Positions 44,949-58,209 of a stretch of 64,000 nucleotides of DNA are shown piece by piece. The notes under the pieces were generated by a model that saw nothing but the letters and a program-made list of their open reading frames with translations, searched no databases and was not told the origin of the DNA. Made by a program: the position numbers and the translations under genes. Positions within the stretch are counted from its first letter, which is position 1. Each line of letters opens with the position of its first letter. Source of the DNA: Topomyia yanbarensis (Eukaryota > Arthropoda > Insecta > Diptera > Culicidae); the NCBI RefSeq assembly GCF_030247195.1, contig NC_080671.1:204380897-204444896 (forward strand), written 5' to 3'.

Positions 44949-46448
44949 GGGGAACTGTGGGTAAGACGGACAGGTGGGATAAGACGGACATATGGTTATT
45001 TTAGGGATATAACATTAAAACTTCAATTGTATTGTATATGTACCCTATCATTATGGATAACCTTGAATTGTGAAACACTTAGTAGGCCTTGAATACTGCT
45101 AAACGTGTACAATTTAAGCAAATATTGACAATCAGTAGTGCAGCTTCGTGCGGATGTAATTTTCTAGTTTCCGATTTTAGGGTTCATCGAGGAAAAAATT
45201 AATTTTTTCGCGGATTCTTTCCTTTATTTCGATAAAGTAACTCTTAAGAGACATCTTCGTGTAAAATAACAAGTTAGTTTATGTATGCGTGAATAAGTAC
45301 AAACGTTTAAAAAATATCTGTACTGGTGGGGCAAGACGGACAGTTTTGATTAATTCTATTGATTCATCCTAATATGAATATCTCGCGTGTAGAAACTAAA
45401 TTCTAGCAGTTAAATGTGGAGAACCATCCAGTTAGCTGAAGTCGCACATGCAGTAAACTGCAGGATGTACGTTGATGTGACCTAAATTAGGCTAAATACG
45501 GAATTTCTAGAACTGGGAAAAGGTAGACGACTTAATGCAGGTCCCATACTCTGGCTGTGTGTAATCGAGGAACTGCAGTTACCAAGTACGCATTTAATAT
45601 ATAACTATCCAGTTTTGTAAAAATGATTGTGACAGATCATTGGAACTGATTGTATAACTTTCTTTATGACAACAGCAAAAACGATATTAGAAAATAAACT
45701 CTAAATCTAACCCCAAAACGTTTTTTTGCCATATATATTAAGAAGAACCACAATTTATTCAAAACATTCATTAGAAACAATAAATTTTAATATTTTGTGT
45801 TGTGATCATCATTTCTGCAACATGTCCGTCTTACCCCCACCATATGTCCGTTTCACCCGCAGTCTGGAAAAAGTGCAGATATTTAATCGTTTTCAAGTTC
45901 TTTAAAAAATGCTACACACCAAAAAATAATGAAATTTAAACGACATGTAAATCAATACGAATGTAAACCTACAACGATTGAATCAAAAATTTCATTGAAA
46001 ATTACGTTAAAATCAATTGGAGCATCAAACAGCATACAATTTTACACTTTCATTCGTGTAATATTACATGTCATTCATTTTACAGCAGTATTCGAGTAAA
46101 AATACATTGAAGTGCATTGGTTTTCCGTTTAAAGAAACTGTAATTTTCAATCCACGTGTAAAATTATAATAAAATTCGCTGAAGAAAGCACGACAAGTCG
46201 TGTGTATTTGTGGTGGAACTTTATTTTACATTTATATTCATGCTTCAAATATGTGCATGAAAATAAACTTAAAATTACAAAATATTTTTTTCTGTGTACA
46301 TATTGATTTTTGTAACATAATCCCTCTTGGCACTCGAAAGCCAACATATGGAGCTACAACATAGCATATTACATGTTGACAAAAACATGCTCTTCTTATA
46401 TTATATTTCAGTATATCCTTAATATGTCCGTCTTACCCCCAGTTCCCC
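44949..46448. mobile_element. TA-flanked keyword element B (TAAGACGGACA)
   Basis: This 1500-bp element has TA on both sides, and the TA duplication is supported by the intact empty site in repeat R at 7040. The left end GGGGAACTGTGGGTAAGACG is the inverse of the right end CTTACCCCCAGTTCCCC with one mismatch. The keyword GGGTAAGACGGACA occurs twice at the left, as GGGGCAAGACGGACAG near 45328, twice inverted at 45823-45865, and inverted at the right end. It contains the family M MITE at 45915-46296 and no transposase. Confidence 0.85.
45915..46296. mobile_element. TA-flanked MITE, family M, copy 2 (nested)
   Basis: This is a 382-bp inverted relative of 9573-9963, with TA at 45913-45914 and 46297-46298. 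The ends are CACACCAAAAAATAATG and ATATTTTTTTCTGTG. It lies inside element B, so it inserted later. Confidence 0.8.
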
Positions 46449-46625
46449 TACAGATATATTCACAAGGTAAATGAAATCGAAAATGAATGGAAAATGATTG
46501 AACAGCTCGGCTGTTTGAATGAATGGTGTAAACGAATACCTGCGAATTGAACATAGTAGGGCATGATTTGAGATTTGTTCTTCCTTCAAGTTCAAAACAA
46601 CCTGGTGAAAATTTGCAGCTCTGGC

Positions 46626-48175
<1,550 letters not shown>

Positions 48176-48239
48176 TTACATGAAGACTGCCACAAAAAGC
48201 TACTTTGCCTTTGTTTTTCCAAAAATGATCCAGACTAAT

Positions 48240-48376
48240 GTTTTTCAACCGGGGATGAATTCACCCTCAGGGGTACGTCAGATTATGAATTATTCCGGGT
48301 AAATTTCAACTTGTTATCCGGAATAAATCATAATCTGACATACCCCTGGGGGTGAATTCACCCCCGGTTGAAAAAC
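48240..48376. repeat. Long palindrome 1
   Basis: GTTTTTCAACCGGGG.TGAATT at the left mirrors AATTCACCCCCGGTTGAAAAAC at the right. The arms are about 60 bp with few mismatches around a short centre. Neither a target duplication nor a gene is seen. Confidence 0.85.
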
Positions 48377-48759
48377 ACTGTTCTAGACTGTCTTTTGAAA
48401 AGGATTAAACTTTTTTTACCATTTTTTTTTTTCAAATGGCTATAGCCTAAAAATGACAAATCCTACAAGTTGTAGTAGTGATTTTCACAAAATTAGTCAA
48501 ACTTCAGACTAAAAATATTGAAAAAATTCTTCATCGAGTCCTACACCGAAACAAATCGATTTTAAAAATTTAAAGTCGATTTACAAATAAATCCCATCTT
48601 TGATTTGGATAAAATTTTGTTCCAAGGTAGGTAATCATGTTCCCTACCTACCGTCAAAAATTAAAGTTGGGTGCTTTCAAGGAAAAAAAGTTATTTGAAA
48701 AAAAAACTATTCAAGCTGAATTCTTTTTTCAGTGTGTTTTTATCGAAAACTAAACCAAT

Positions 48760-48914
48760 GAAAGTCATAATCATCTCAGAATCCAATTTCCCACCTGCTT
48801 GTTGCCTGATACATGCAAGAAGTACTGGTACTGATAAATTAGTTACTGATAATTTTTGCATGTATCAGGCAACAAGCAGGTGGGAAATTGGATTCTGAGA
48901 TGATTATAACTTTC
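48760..48914. repeat. Long palindrome 2
   Basis: GAAAGTCATAATCATCTCAG mirrors CTGAGATGATTATAACTTTC. The arms are about 65 bp and nearly perfect around the TACTGGTACTGATAAATTAG centre. It directly abuts the retrotransposon fragment that begins at about 48920. Confidence 0.85.
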
Positions 48915-48919
48915 ATAAT

Positions 48920-49648
48920 CATCAGTGAGGAATTTGGTAGACTTAACAGGACACCTTGCGGTTCTGAAGAATTTTCATATAAATAACCCCATCATTGCAA
49001 ACGAACATTGGCTACAGGTAATGCTGAACTTAGAAACTTCCTATAAAATTAATGAGTCAGAACGGTCAAGCTGGGAACAGGCCCTATTCTCCGTCCAGGC
49101 TCAGTAATTTTCTACAAAGATGGGTCCAAAATGAACCATTTGACGGGTTCCGGTATTACAGGACCAGGAATAAACGCTAGTATTCCCATGGGATACTGGT
49201 CGACAGTTTTTCAAGCAGAAATATATGCCATACTAGAATGCACCAATGTATGCCTGAAGAGAGGATACCGGTATGCAAATATCTGCATTTTCTCAGACAG
49301 TCAAGCAGCACTAAATGCCCTAAGGGCTCCTACATGTCACTCAAAACTAGTGTGGGAGTGCATCCTTGCATTCCGACAATTGGCGGAGAATAATCAGGTC
49401 AATTTGTACTGGGTTCCAGGACATTGTGGAGTTGCAGGGAATGAAAAAGCCGATGAGTTAGCAAGACGAGGGTCTTCCACTAATTTCATCGGACCAGAAC
49501 CATTCTGTGGAGTCTCATCGTGTGCCCTCAAAATGGAGCTGAAAAGTGGGAGATCACAGCTATAAACAACAATTGGAGTACCATAACTGAACTGCGACAA
49601 TCAAAGACATTTATTTCACCTAACGATAAAAAAGTCTGGAGTTGCTTA
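48920..49648 (+). pseudogene. Non-LTR retrotransposon RNase H domain (first part of split gene)
   Basis: RNase H removes the RNA strand after reverse transcription. Linker sequence (48925-49107) is followed after a frame change by VIFYKDGSK near 49110 (first catalytic Asp), AEIYAILECTN (Glu), FSDSQAALNAL (Asp) and WVPGHCGVAGNEKADELARR (last Asp). All four acidic residues of the RNase H site are present. The main frame ends at 49565; a neighbouring frame continues with NNNWSTITELRQSKTF to the point where the MITE at 49649 is inserted. The RT domain upstream is missing. Families with a terminal RNase H include the LOA, I and Loner-type clades; I cannot separate these. Confidence 0.85.
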
Positions 49649-49967
49649 CACACCAAAAAATTGTGAATTTTATCATTGACGTAATTGCAAACATGACACA
49701 ATTTAACAACCCGTAATTCTCGAAATGACAAAACATTACCGTGTTCCGTTTAATTTTACATGAAACATATACTTTACAGGCGCAATGATATAAAATTACA
49801 CTTACTGCCATTGAAAACAAACGCCATGGTTGAGTAAAATTACACGATTTACAAAAATCAACGTCATGTAAAATTAAAACCAAACATAAAACTAAGTCAT
49901 TTTTGATGCTCGTATATGTCAGGGTCAGGAGACGTAAATTTACGCGGTTTTTTCTAGGTTTGTAGAT
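49649..49967. mobile_element. Degraded family M MITE inserted in the retrotransposon
   Basis: The left end CACACCAAAAAATTGTGAAT follows TA (49647-49648), and the right side ends before TA at 49968. Removing it together with one TA would rejoin the host codons at a Leu-Asn-Lys-Lys junction. The right terminus is poorly conserved and carries an ACGCGGTTTTTT word. Confidence 0.6.
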
Positions 49968-50260
49968 TAAATAAAAAAGAACTATGCATCATGACAGGAT
50001 TACTTACCGGACACTGTCCGAGTAAATATCATCTTATGAAGATTGGTAAACTTACAAACGATACATGCCGCATCTGCGGATCGGAAAGTGAAACATCACA
50101 GCATTTGCTCTGCGAATGCAGTGCACTGATACATCATAGACTTAGAGTCCTCGTTAAAGAAACACTGGAGCCTTTTGATATATGAACTGCAAATCCCAAA
50201 CAGGTAATAAACTTCATCCGAGGTGTAGTGCCTAGCTGGAAAGAGTGTGTAACTCAATAA
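49968..50260 (+). pseudogene. C-terminal zinc-knuckle part of the same retrotransposon
   Basis: The frame continues LNKKELCIMTGLLTGHCP, then YHLMKIGKLTNDTCRICGSE and HLLCECSALIHH. This is a CX2C...HX4C-like motif typical of the region after RNase H in these elements. Within the last part a TGA replaces an expected Trp before TANPKQVINFIRG, and the reading ends near 50260. It is the same gene as 48920-49648, divided by the MITE. Confidence 0.8.
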
Positions 50261-50409
50261 AGACAATCACTCATCAATAGTGATATGCCATAGTTGATAA
50301 TACACTTAGATTAAGGAAGGGGCATACCACAGTAGATCTAAATATTGGTCGCAGTGGTTCGTCTCCAGCAAAAAAAAACTAATTTGGTATATATTCATAA
50401 CAAATTTGA

Positions 50410-50495
50410 ATGAAGACCGGAAGATTGAAAGATTGGAAGACTGGAAGGCTGGAAGGTTGGAAGGCAGGAAGGCTGGAAGGCTGGAAGACTGGTTC
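50410..50495. repeat. Short (GGAAGGCT)n-like minisatellite
   Basis: Tandem 8-10 base words of the type TGGAAGGC run for about 80 bp. Confidence 0.85.
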
Positions 50496-50599
50496 GTCTT
50501 TGATGTTTGTTTGATCCAGCATAATTTTAGAAGACAAATCGGCCAATGATGCCATTCACGTACAAACCGCAACTTACAGTTATTTTTTTTTTTTGGATA

Positions 50600-51882
50600 G
50601 GGTAATTTAGGGAGAGATGCCGCATATTTCTCAAAATCTATCCTGAATCAAAGTAAACCATTCAATAATTGATGAAATCGTTTTTTTCCAATTGCTACAA
50701 GTTTCTAAAATACTGCGAAATGGTTTTTGTCATGAAAAAAAAATCATCGAATTTCCACGAACTTTTTACAAAAAATGTCATTGCGGGAGAGATGCCGCAC
50801 CGTGGTCACAAACTGAAAAATGGTGAACAAAACTATTTTAGCTCTCGTTCACGTTTTTGTGATTAAGTGCCTTCAGTTGAGTTTCATGAAGTTTGATTAC
50901 ACCTATAAATTAGCTAGCACCTTCGATTTTCTTAAGGGGTTACTACCATTTCTAAAAAACATTTTTTTATTCAACATTCTAAAAATATTTTTTTTTCGCA
51001 ACCTTGTGTAACGGTTTATTTGGAGTATCTTAATCAATGGTACTATTTATTTATATGTTTCTACTAGCAATATATATCTATGTGTTGGTTGGAGTTCCTT
51101 AAAAGCAGTTTTTGGATATTTCTCCCAACAATGAATTTATATAACTAAGGTTTGTTCTTCAAAAATTCATTTTGAAAAAGCATCAATCCGTTGAAATTTT
51201 CAATTTTATCCCGATATTGACATCACTACAAATCAATGCGTTCACGAAAATTAGTGCCTGAAACTTTAAAGAATAGACCAAAGTAACTAATACTTAGATA
51301 CATATCGTCCGTTTAAATATAACTTATAATCCTATATGTCACTGTGTTAGGTCCGTTAGTTTGGGAATATACCTTATTAAGAACCTATACCTGACGCAAA
51401 TGATCATTTAATGACATTCTGATATGAAAAAAAAAACATTTTAGCAACGCATCCTCCTCCATTGAGTGCGGAATCTCACCCGCTATGTTAATGCGGCATC
51501 TCTCCCAATTATATGGGAGAGATGCCGCACGATGACATTTTCCTCTGAAATTATGGATGACAGTGCTCATGATCCGAATGCCTTCTAAAAGGTCCCAGCT
51601 ATTCAACCGATGCAAGATTTACCAAAAAAATCGAACAATTAAAAAAAACAAAATTTTAATATGATACCAAAAAAATTTCGGCACTCCGTGGTGCAACTAA
51701 ACGCACATAAACAATAATAAAATTTTCGTGAGTCTATAATAAGGATTATTTCACATCTCCAGTGTTGTAATACTTTGAAAGACAATGTCACAATATCATA
51801 TTACCGTATAAAAGTGACCCCATATACGAGATATAAAGAGTGCGGCATCTCTCCTGACGCGGCATCTCTCCCGAAATTACCC
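50600..51882. mobile_element. TA-flanked keyword element D (GAGATGCCGCA)
   Basis: This is a 1283-bp element between TA at 50598-50599 and 51883-51884. The left end GGGTAATTTAGGGAGAGATG mirrors the right end CTCTCCCGAAATTACCC. The keyword GGGAGAGATGCCGC recurs at about 50787 (direct), at 51491-51530 as a perfect head-to-head pair around AATTATAT, and twice inverted near the right end. The interior is noncoding. Confidence 0.85.
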
Positions 51883-51884
51883 TA

Positions 51885-53099
<1,215 letters not shown>

Positions 53100-53470
53100 C
53101 AGGCCCGTTTAAATTCAAACTCCTTTTTGCCTTTCTCATATAGAAAGGTAAATGCAATCGATCGATATTTCGACTTTTTAACCGAGACCCGCAGGGCCAA
53201 ATCTCTTATACCATTCGACTCAGTTCGTCGAGATCGTAAAATGTCTGTATGTGTGTGTATGTGTGTATGTATATATGGATGTATGTATGTGGCAAACAAT
53301 CTCACCGATTTTTCTCAGAGATGGCTGGACCGATTTGCACAAATTTAGTCTCAAATGAAAGGTACAGCCTTCCCATCGGTCGCTATTGATCTTTTTATTG
53401 ATCCTACTTTCGGTTCTGGAGTTACGGGTTGAAGAGTACGTTCACACAGCAAATTTCCATATAAACTGGT
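53100..53470. repeat. Dispersed repeat S, reverse orientation, with continuation to 53790
   Basis: GCCTTTCTCATATAGAAAGG at 53129, the GTATGTGTGT run, GGCTGGACCGATTTGCACAA and AGCCTTCCCATCGG match the other copies. A second partial copy (GACTTCCGGTTCCGGAATTACAGG near 53730) follows. Confidence 0.7.
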
Positions 53471-53799
53471 ACCACCATGATGCAATATATATTAAAATAT
53501 ATGCAACATTACTTTGCTTAGCATGTCTAGATCATTAATGACCCACCGAAGGCGCTTCGACCACATTGGCCAGCTATGACGGTTCTTGATGCCCCGGGGG
53601 AACTTACCAAATTTCTAAGATAATGTCATACCTATTTCTCAGTGAATTCTTTACCGATTTTTACAAACTTGGCTTCAAATGACAGGTACAGCATTACCAT
53701 TAGCTGCTGTTGAATTTCTAATTGATCCGACTTCCGGTTCCGGAATTACAGGATGATGAGTACGAACAGCACAGCGCAGCAAATCCCGATTTCAGCGTA

Positions 53800-54139
53800 T
53801 AAGGCGATGGATGTAAAAAGGTGATTTTTTTCCAAAAGGGTAGTATTCGGAAGATCACGTCGACCGTCGATTGGTTCTGAGCTACATTTCGTTTGAACAC
53901 GACCAATAAATGTTTCTGGGTTGGTATTAATTTCTTCTGATGCATAACCGGAGTACATATTCAGATTCTTCTTCTGAGTCTGCATCAGATTCATCGTCGG
54001 AAGCAATATCATTCGCATCTTCTTCCTCGCTTTGCAAATCAGTTTCGGAATCGTCTGCTGTTGAATTTGCTCGAATTTCTTCCATTATTTCAGATTCCTT
54101 GAGACGATTGAAAACATGGGCAGATCGTCTTACAGCCAT
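53800..54139 (-). pseudogene. Possible N-terminal piece of a piggyBac-like transposase
   Basis: The minus strand opens with an ATG at 54139 and runs about 65 codons with a very acidic stretch (DDSETDLQSEEEDAND, then SDDESDADSEEESE). After a frameshift near 53945 it continues TNPETFIGR and SSEPIDGRRDLPNTTLL. An acidic start followed by a G-----W-S-P---R---N-style block is the pattern of piggyBac-family N-termini, but the expected Trp is lost here. The DDE catalytic domain is absent because repeat S takes over near 53800. The family call is tentative; it could be another acidic host protein fragment. Confidence 0.4.
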
Positions 54140-54892
54140 TTTAATTTTTTGTTGCTTCTAGATCCTACAATTTGAATAATTACGACAACTATAACACAAA
54201 GATTAGATAACAAAAATAGACAATAACGACAAAGTTAGATTATGTCGTATCCAAATAATTGTCAAGTAGACCACAGTGGGTGAAATAAAAGTATTTGCCC
54301 GAAAAATATGGCACACGTCATTATCGTATGCTATTTTTTCTTATAAGAAAAGGTAAAAAGATAAAATTAATCAAAACTTGAAAAAATACCTGCTAATATG
54401 AAAAAAGAACTCATCAAAATGTTTTTTTTTTTCAGATAAATAATAATATATAAAACCCGTGGTATTCCTAGTAAATATTGCATGCACACCGGGCCTTCCA
54501 GGCCCGGCTTGCCTTTTTGTGCATGTAAAACATTCAAACATAGTTGCGCATCACTCCATAGATGAAAATTTCACAATTTATTTTTATTATAGTGTTCAAA
54601 GCTTCTTATCATAATTTTTATGCCCAAGCTTATACTTTATACACATTTTTTGTAACTAAAAAATTGTAACGTGCCGGGCCTCTGAGACTCGCGTGCCTTT
54701 TTGAGGGTTTAGGTGAAGCGATGCTAAAATCACAACAAAGGTTCGGTTATGTTCGGGTTACATTCAGCATCTGTGTGTGGCTAGAACGTACTACACCGAT
54801 AGGAGATGGCACGCACACAAGCGTATCGTTCAGCAATCAGCTGACTGATTTTTGCACCACGTGTTTAATTGGTTTTGAAAAAAGAGAAGGTA
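54140..54892. other. Unassigned sequence with GGCC-type hairpins
   Basis: CCGGGCCTTCCAGGCCCGG near 54488 is a near-perfect hairpin followed by TTGCCTTTTTG, and a related word is at 54672. These are also seen at 53087 and belong to the repeat S family rather than to a bacterial-type terminator. Confidence 0.5.
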
Positions 54893-56045
54893 GGGGAATT
54901 GTGGGAAAAACCGACACTGTGGGTAAAACCGACACCCCACAACTTTCCCTAGAAATCAAATTTTTATTCATTTCATAATGACACTTCATTATTAGTATGA
55001 TTATGTAAAGCATTTGAAGACAAATTGGATTTACGTTAGTACGCCGAATGTCATAAAAATAAACAAAACATACAACAGCAGCTTTCATACTCGTCTGGAT
55101 GTAAAATTTTGTTGGTAGATTTTAAGGTTTTAACCGAACAAAAGCTTTTCAAATCACCACAATTTGCAGTACCTGTTATTATCGGTCTTTCCTATGATCA
55201 ACTGAGTGCATTGAAGACGAGTTTGAGAAATTCAATATTTTTAATCGCTTTTTTTAAAAAAATGTGCGCTGTTGGGGTAAAATCGACACACTTTGGTTTG
55301 GACCCCCAGATTCTATCGAAGCTTTTGCGATTTCTGCAAAAAGCTCCTCCGAAGTTCTAGTGTTCTCTTGGTTTGTCAGAGATGTACTTTATCACAATGA
55401 GACAATGATCTTTTGTATAACCTGGTAGATCGTTTATGATCAGAATTCGAAAAATCAAGGCTGGAAAAGGTAGTTTTACTAAGAAGTGTGCATAACTTAT
55501 AAGTGAATGAATCCGATTAGCAGAATGTAGAACCTTTGCAAATCTTCTCTTACGAAATAAAATGACACTGAAGGTTGCAATGATGTGCATAAGGATTATT
55601 TGGAAATACCCTTATCAAGAAATATTTAATCCTATAGCATAAAATACTCTTGTTTATAGCACTACGCCTTCGAACTCTTTTCTCCTCACTACACAATGAA
55701 GCTACGAAAAGTACACATTTGTATCTCACATACTCACACTTTATTACTCAGGCATACATCACATTTATAAAAAATACAAGCATTTTAATAAAGTGGAAAG
55801 AAAACAAATTATAGGGGGTGTCGATCTTTCCCCTATGGGGTGTCGGTTTTACCCGCAGTGTCTACAAAAAGTCACTTTGTTTTCCAAGTTTTACAACCAA
55901 TAATTTTTAATGAAATTAATTTTTTGAAGCGCTGACAAAATTAAGCCTGAAGAAGAATTCTGTGTAGAAATTATAATTTTATGGGTTTTGTGGCAACCCA
56001 GAAAAAGTGTTAAGCTTAAGGTGTCGGTTTTAACCATAATTCCCC
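54893..56045. mobile_element. TA-flanked keyword element C (AAAACCGACAC)
   Basis: This element of about 1153 bp has TA before the left end; after the right end the TA has mutated or the edge is blurred. The left end GGGGAATTGTGGGAAAAACC mirrors the right end GGTTTTAACCATAATTCCCC imperfectly. The keyword GGGTAAAACCGACACC occurs twice at the left, as GGGTAAAATCGACACAC near 55275, twice inverted at 55815-55860, and inverted at the right end. It is noncoding. Confidence 0.75.
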
Positions 56046-56283
56046 CACAAATTTTCCAAACGAATCAAAATTCCGTGAAGAGAATCTATTCATCTGCGTG
56101 TGCTTACATGCTTACATACAGTGATACAATTTTCAAGCAATCTGAAATAAGACATTTAAGTTACAAACGATTTTGTCTTGTGCGCCAATGCAATGTTTTG
56201 ATTTTGACGATGAAATAAAAAGAAGAAGCAGAAACGATAGCAGCCATTTTGGCTGTCATCTTGTGACTCTATTCAGCATGTCC

Positions 56284-56492
56284 TTAAGGTTGGACGGAGA
56301 ATGCGCAAAATTCGCAAACGAAAAAAGCAGTTTTTTTCCACACCGTATGTCAGAACTTCATAAAAATCAATCAGCGTTTGTAGAATGTTGTTACAGTACT
56401 GCTGATTGATTTTTATGAAGATCTGACATACGGTGTGGAAAAAAACTGCTTTTTTCGTTTGCGAATTTTACCCTTTCTCTGTCCAACCTTAA
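56284..56492. repeat. Long palindrome 3
   Basis: TTAAGGTTGGAC.GAGAA at the left mirrors TTCTCTGTCCAACCTTAA at the right. The arms are about 90 bp including CACACCGTATGTCAGA and its inverse, around a short centre near 56385-56400. Confidence 0.85.
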
Positions 56493-57360
56493 ATGAGCCA
56501 TGTCAAAAATACAAACTGAATCACCAAATAATACTTAAGTTCATTTTGAATATTTTTCAACTTCAAATTTAGTCCAGCTTTTATTCTAATGCGAGCTACC
56601 ATGAAATGATACCATTGCCGGATAAATTGAAAAATTACGCAAATCAACAATTAAATAAAAGTTTGGTTCACACCGTTTACTATTTTGTGATTTTTTTAAG
56701 TTAGCACAAACATAAACATAATTAGAAATAATCAGTACTGTAAACTATTAACTTCAAAAGTTCGACGACCAATTGTATGCTGGCGCAACTAACAAAAATT
56801 GACTGTCACAGGAAAACCATTCAGTCGGTAAAGCACATACTTCGGGATATTTGCTAACTCATCAAAACCCGATGTTCAAGTGAGTAAATACTCTCGATTT
56901 GAGAAGTGTGTAAGCGCGTATCTAGTCCCTAACTCTAGTGCATACAACAGAGCAGAGATCATATGTTGGCATCAATCTATGCGAATGCACAAGATTAACT
57001 TAGCAAATCGGTTCCGAATTATATAATTTGATTATTTTAAAGATTAGAACAGGATTGTAAAGACATAGCTTGTGACACATATTGACTATCCTCACAGTTG
57101 TATTCATGAGGATAGAGTTTCTCATCAACAAGTTTGCAGTTAAGAGGTCTGTAATATGTTAATCCAACCTCAACTAGTATATCCAAACAGTTGCGGTTAA
57201 AGTGGTGCTTTTTAAGCAAACTGAGATTCATGATGATGAACTTTTGCCACATGCTGATATGGTGAAACGTCATACAAAGCACGCATTGGGTGGATATTCT
57301 ATGCGATGGCGGTAATGTATGTGCATAAATAACGATTTTTACTCTTCCTCATATCTGTTA
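56493..57360. other. Unassigned AT-rich sequence
   Basis: No gene or defined repeat was recognised. Confidence 0.4.
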
Positions 57361-57760
57361 GTCCTTCGTGCCTGAGGTGAAACAATTTCGAGGACGTTTA
57401 CTGTCCAATCACAGCATGCCAGGCTAAATATAGCGGACCTCATGGTTGCTCTTCCGACGAAACAGCTCCCACATTGGGTCAGGTGAATGATGTGAAGTTT
57501 TTCATTTTCGCCATTTTCCGCAAAGCTCGTTCGTGTGTTATCTTAATGCCACACAGACCTGAAGGATACCGTTGATGATGACTATGTTGGCCAGAGGTGC
57601 TCTGACTGCGCAGACAAGGTGTGAAATTTTTCTACCTACTACCTACTGTGCCAGTTTGTGCAGGTAAGCAGCAAAGCTTACCCTAACGGCGGTAGAAGTA
57701 CATTCCCCACCAGCCCACGTTGATTGATGCAGATTACCCGTTCGGGTCAGAGACCTTTTT
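57361..57760. other. GC-richer patch of unknown nature
   Basis: The base composition is clearly higher in GC than its surroundings. The minus strand is open from about 57495 to 57350 without a stop, and GTGCAG/GTAAGC and GTCAG/GTGAAT look like splice-site words on the plus strand. I recognise no protein in any frame. It could be an old retroelement fragment or an untranslated exon. Confidence 0.3.
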
Positions 57761-58209
57761 TTTCAACGAACATACATATTTCTGTATGATGTGTATATGT
57801 GTATAAGATTATTCGTTAGTCGATTTTATCATGTTACGGAATATTCTAATAGTATTCTAGTAGTAGTCTGAATCATACACTAAATTTAGAGTTGGATGCG
57901 TGTTGACATCTCTGTCTTCACAGCTATTTAACAGTAAATATCTCTCATATCCATGTTTATTCTGAAATACTATATGTATAATATATGTACATTACGCAAA
58001 ACTTGTATGCCATTTCCACACCAAATTTTTGTTTCGTAGCACAAACAAGATATTCGCTAAAAATGGCAAATTTGTTATTGTAAAAATATTATAATGGCAA
58101 TTTCAGAAACAAAAGGTATCGCAGATACCTGAGGAATGAAAATGAATGATTTTATCGCCAATAGAATATTCATTCATCAAATGCCAAAGATCATTATTGT
58201 TTCCAGTGT

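Larger units (their letters stand above)
44655..46625. repeat. Dispersed repeat R, copy split by element B
   Basis: 44655-44948 and 46449-46625 together match 6758-7205. The break falls at CAGTA, exactly where element B (44949-46448) is inserted with a duplicated TA. Confidence 0.85.

Noticed and set aside
54480..54500. GC-rich hairpin followed by T-run as a rho-independent terminator
   Set aside because: The genome is eukaryotic, and the hairpin recurs as part of a dispersed repeat.
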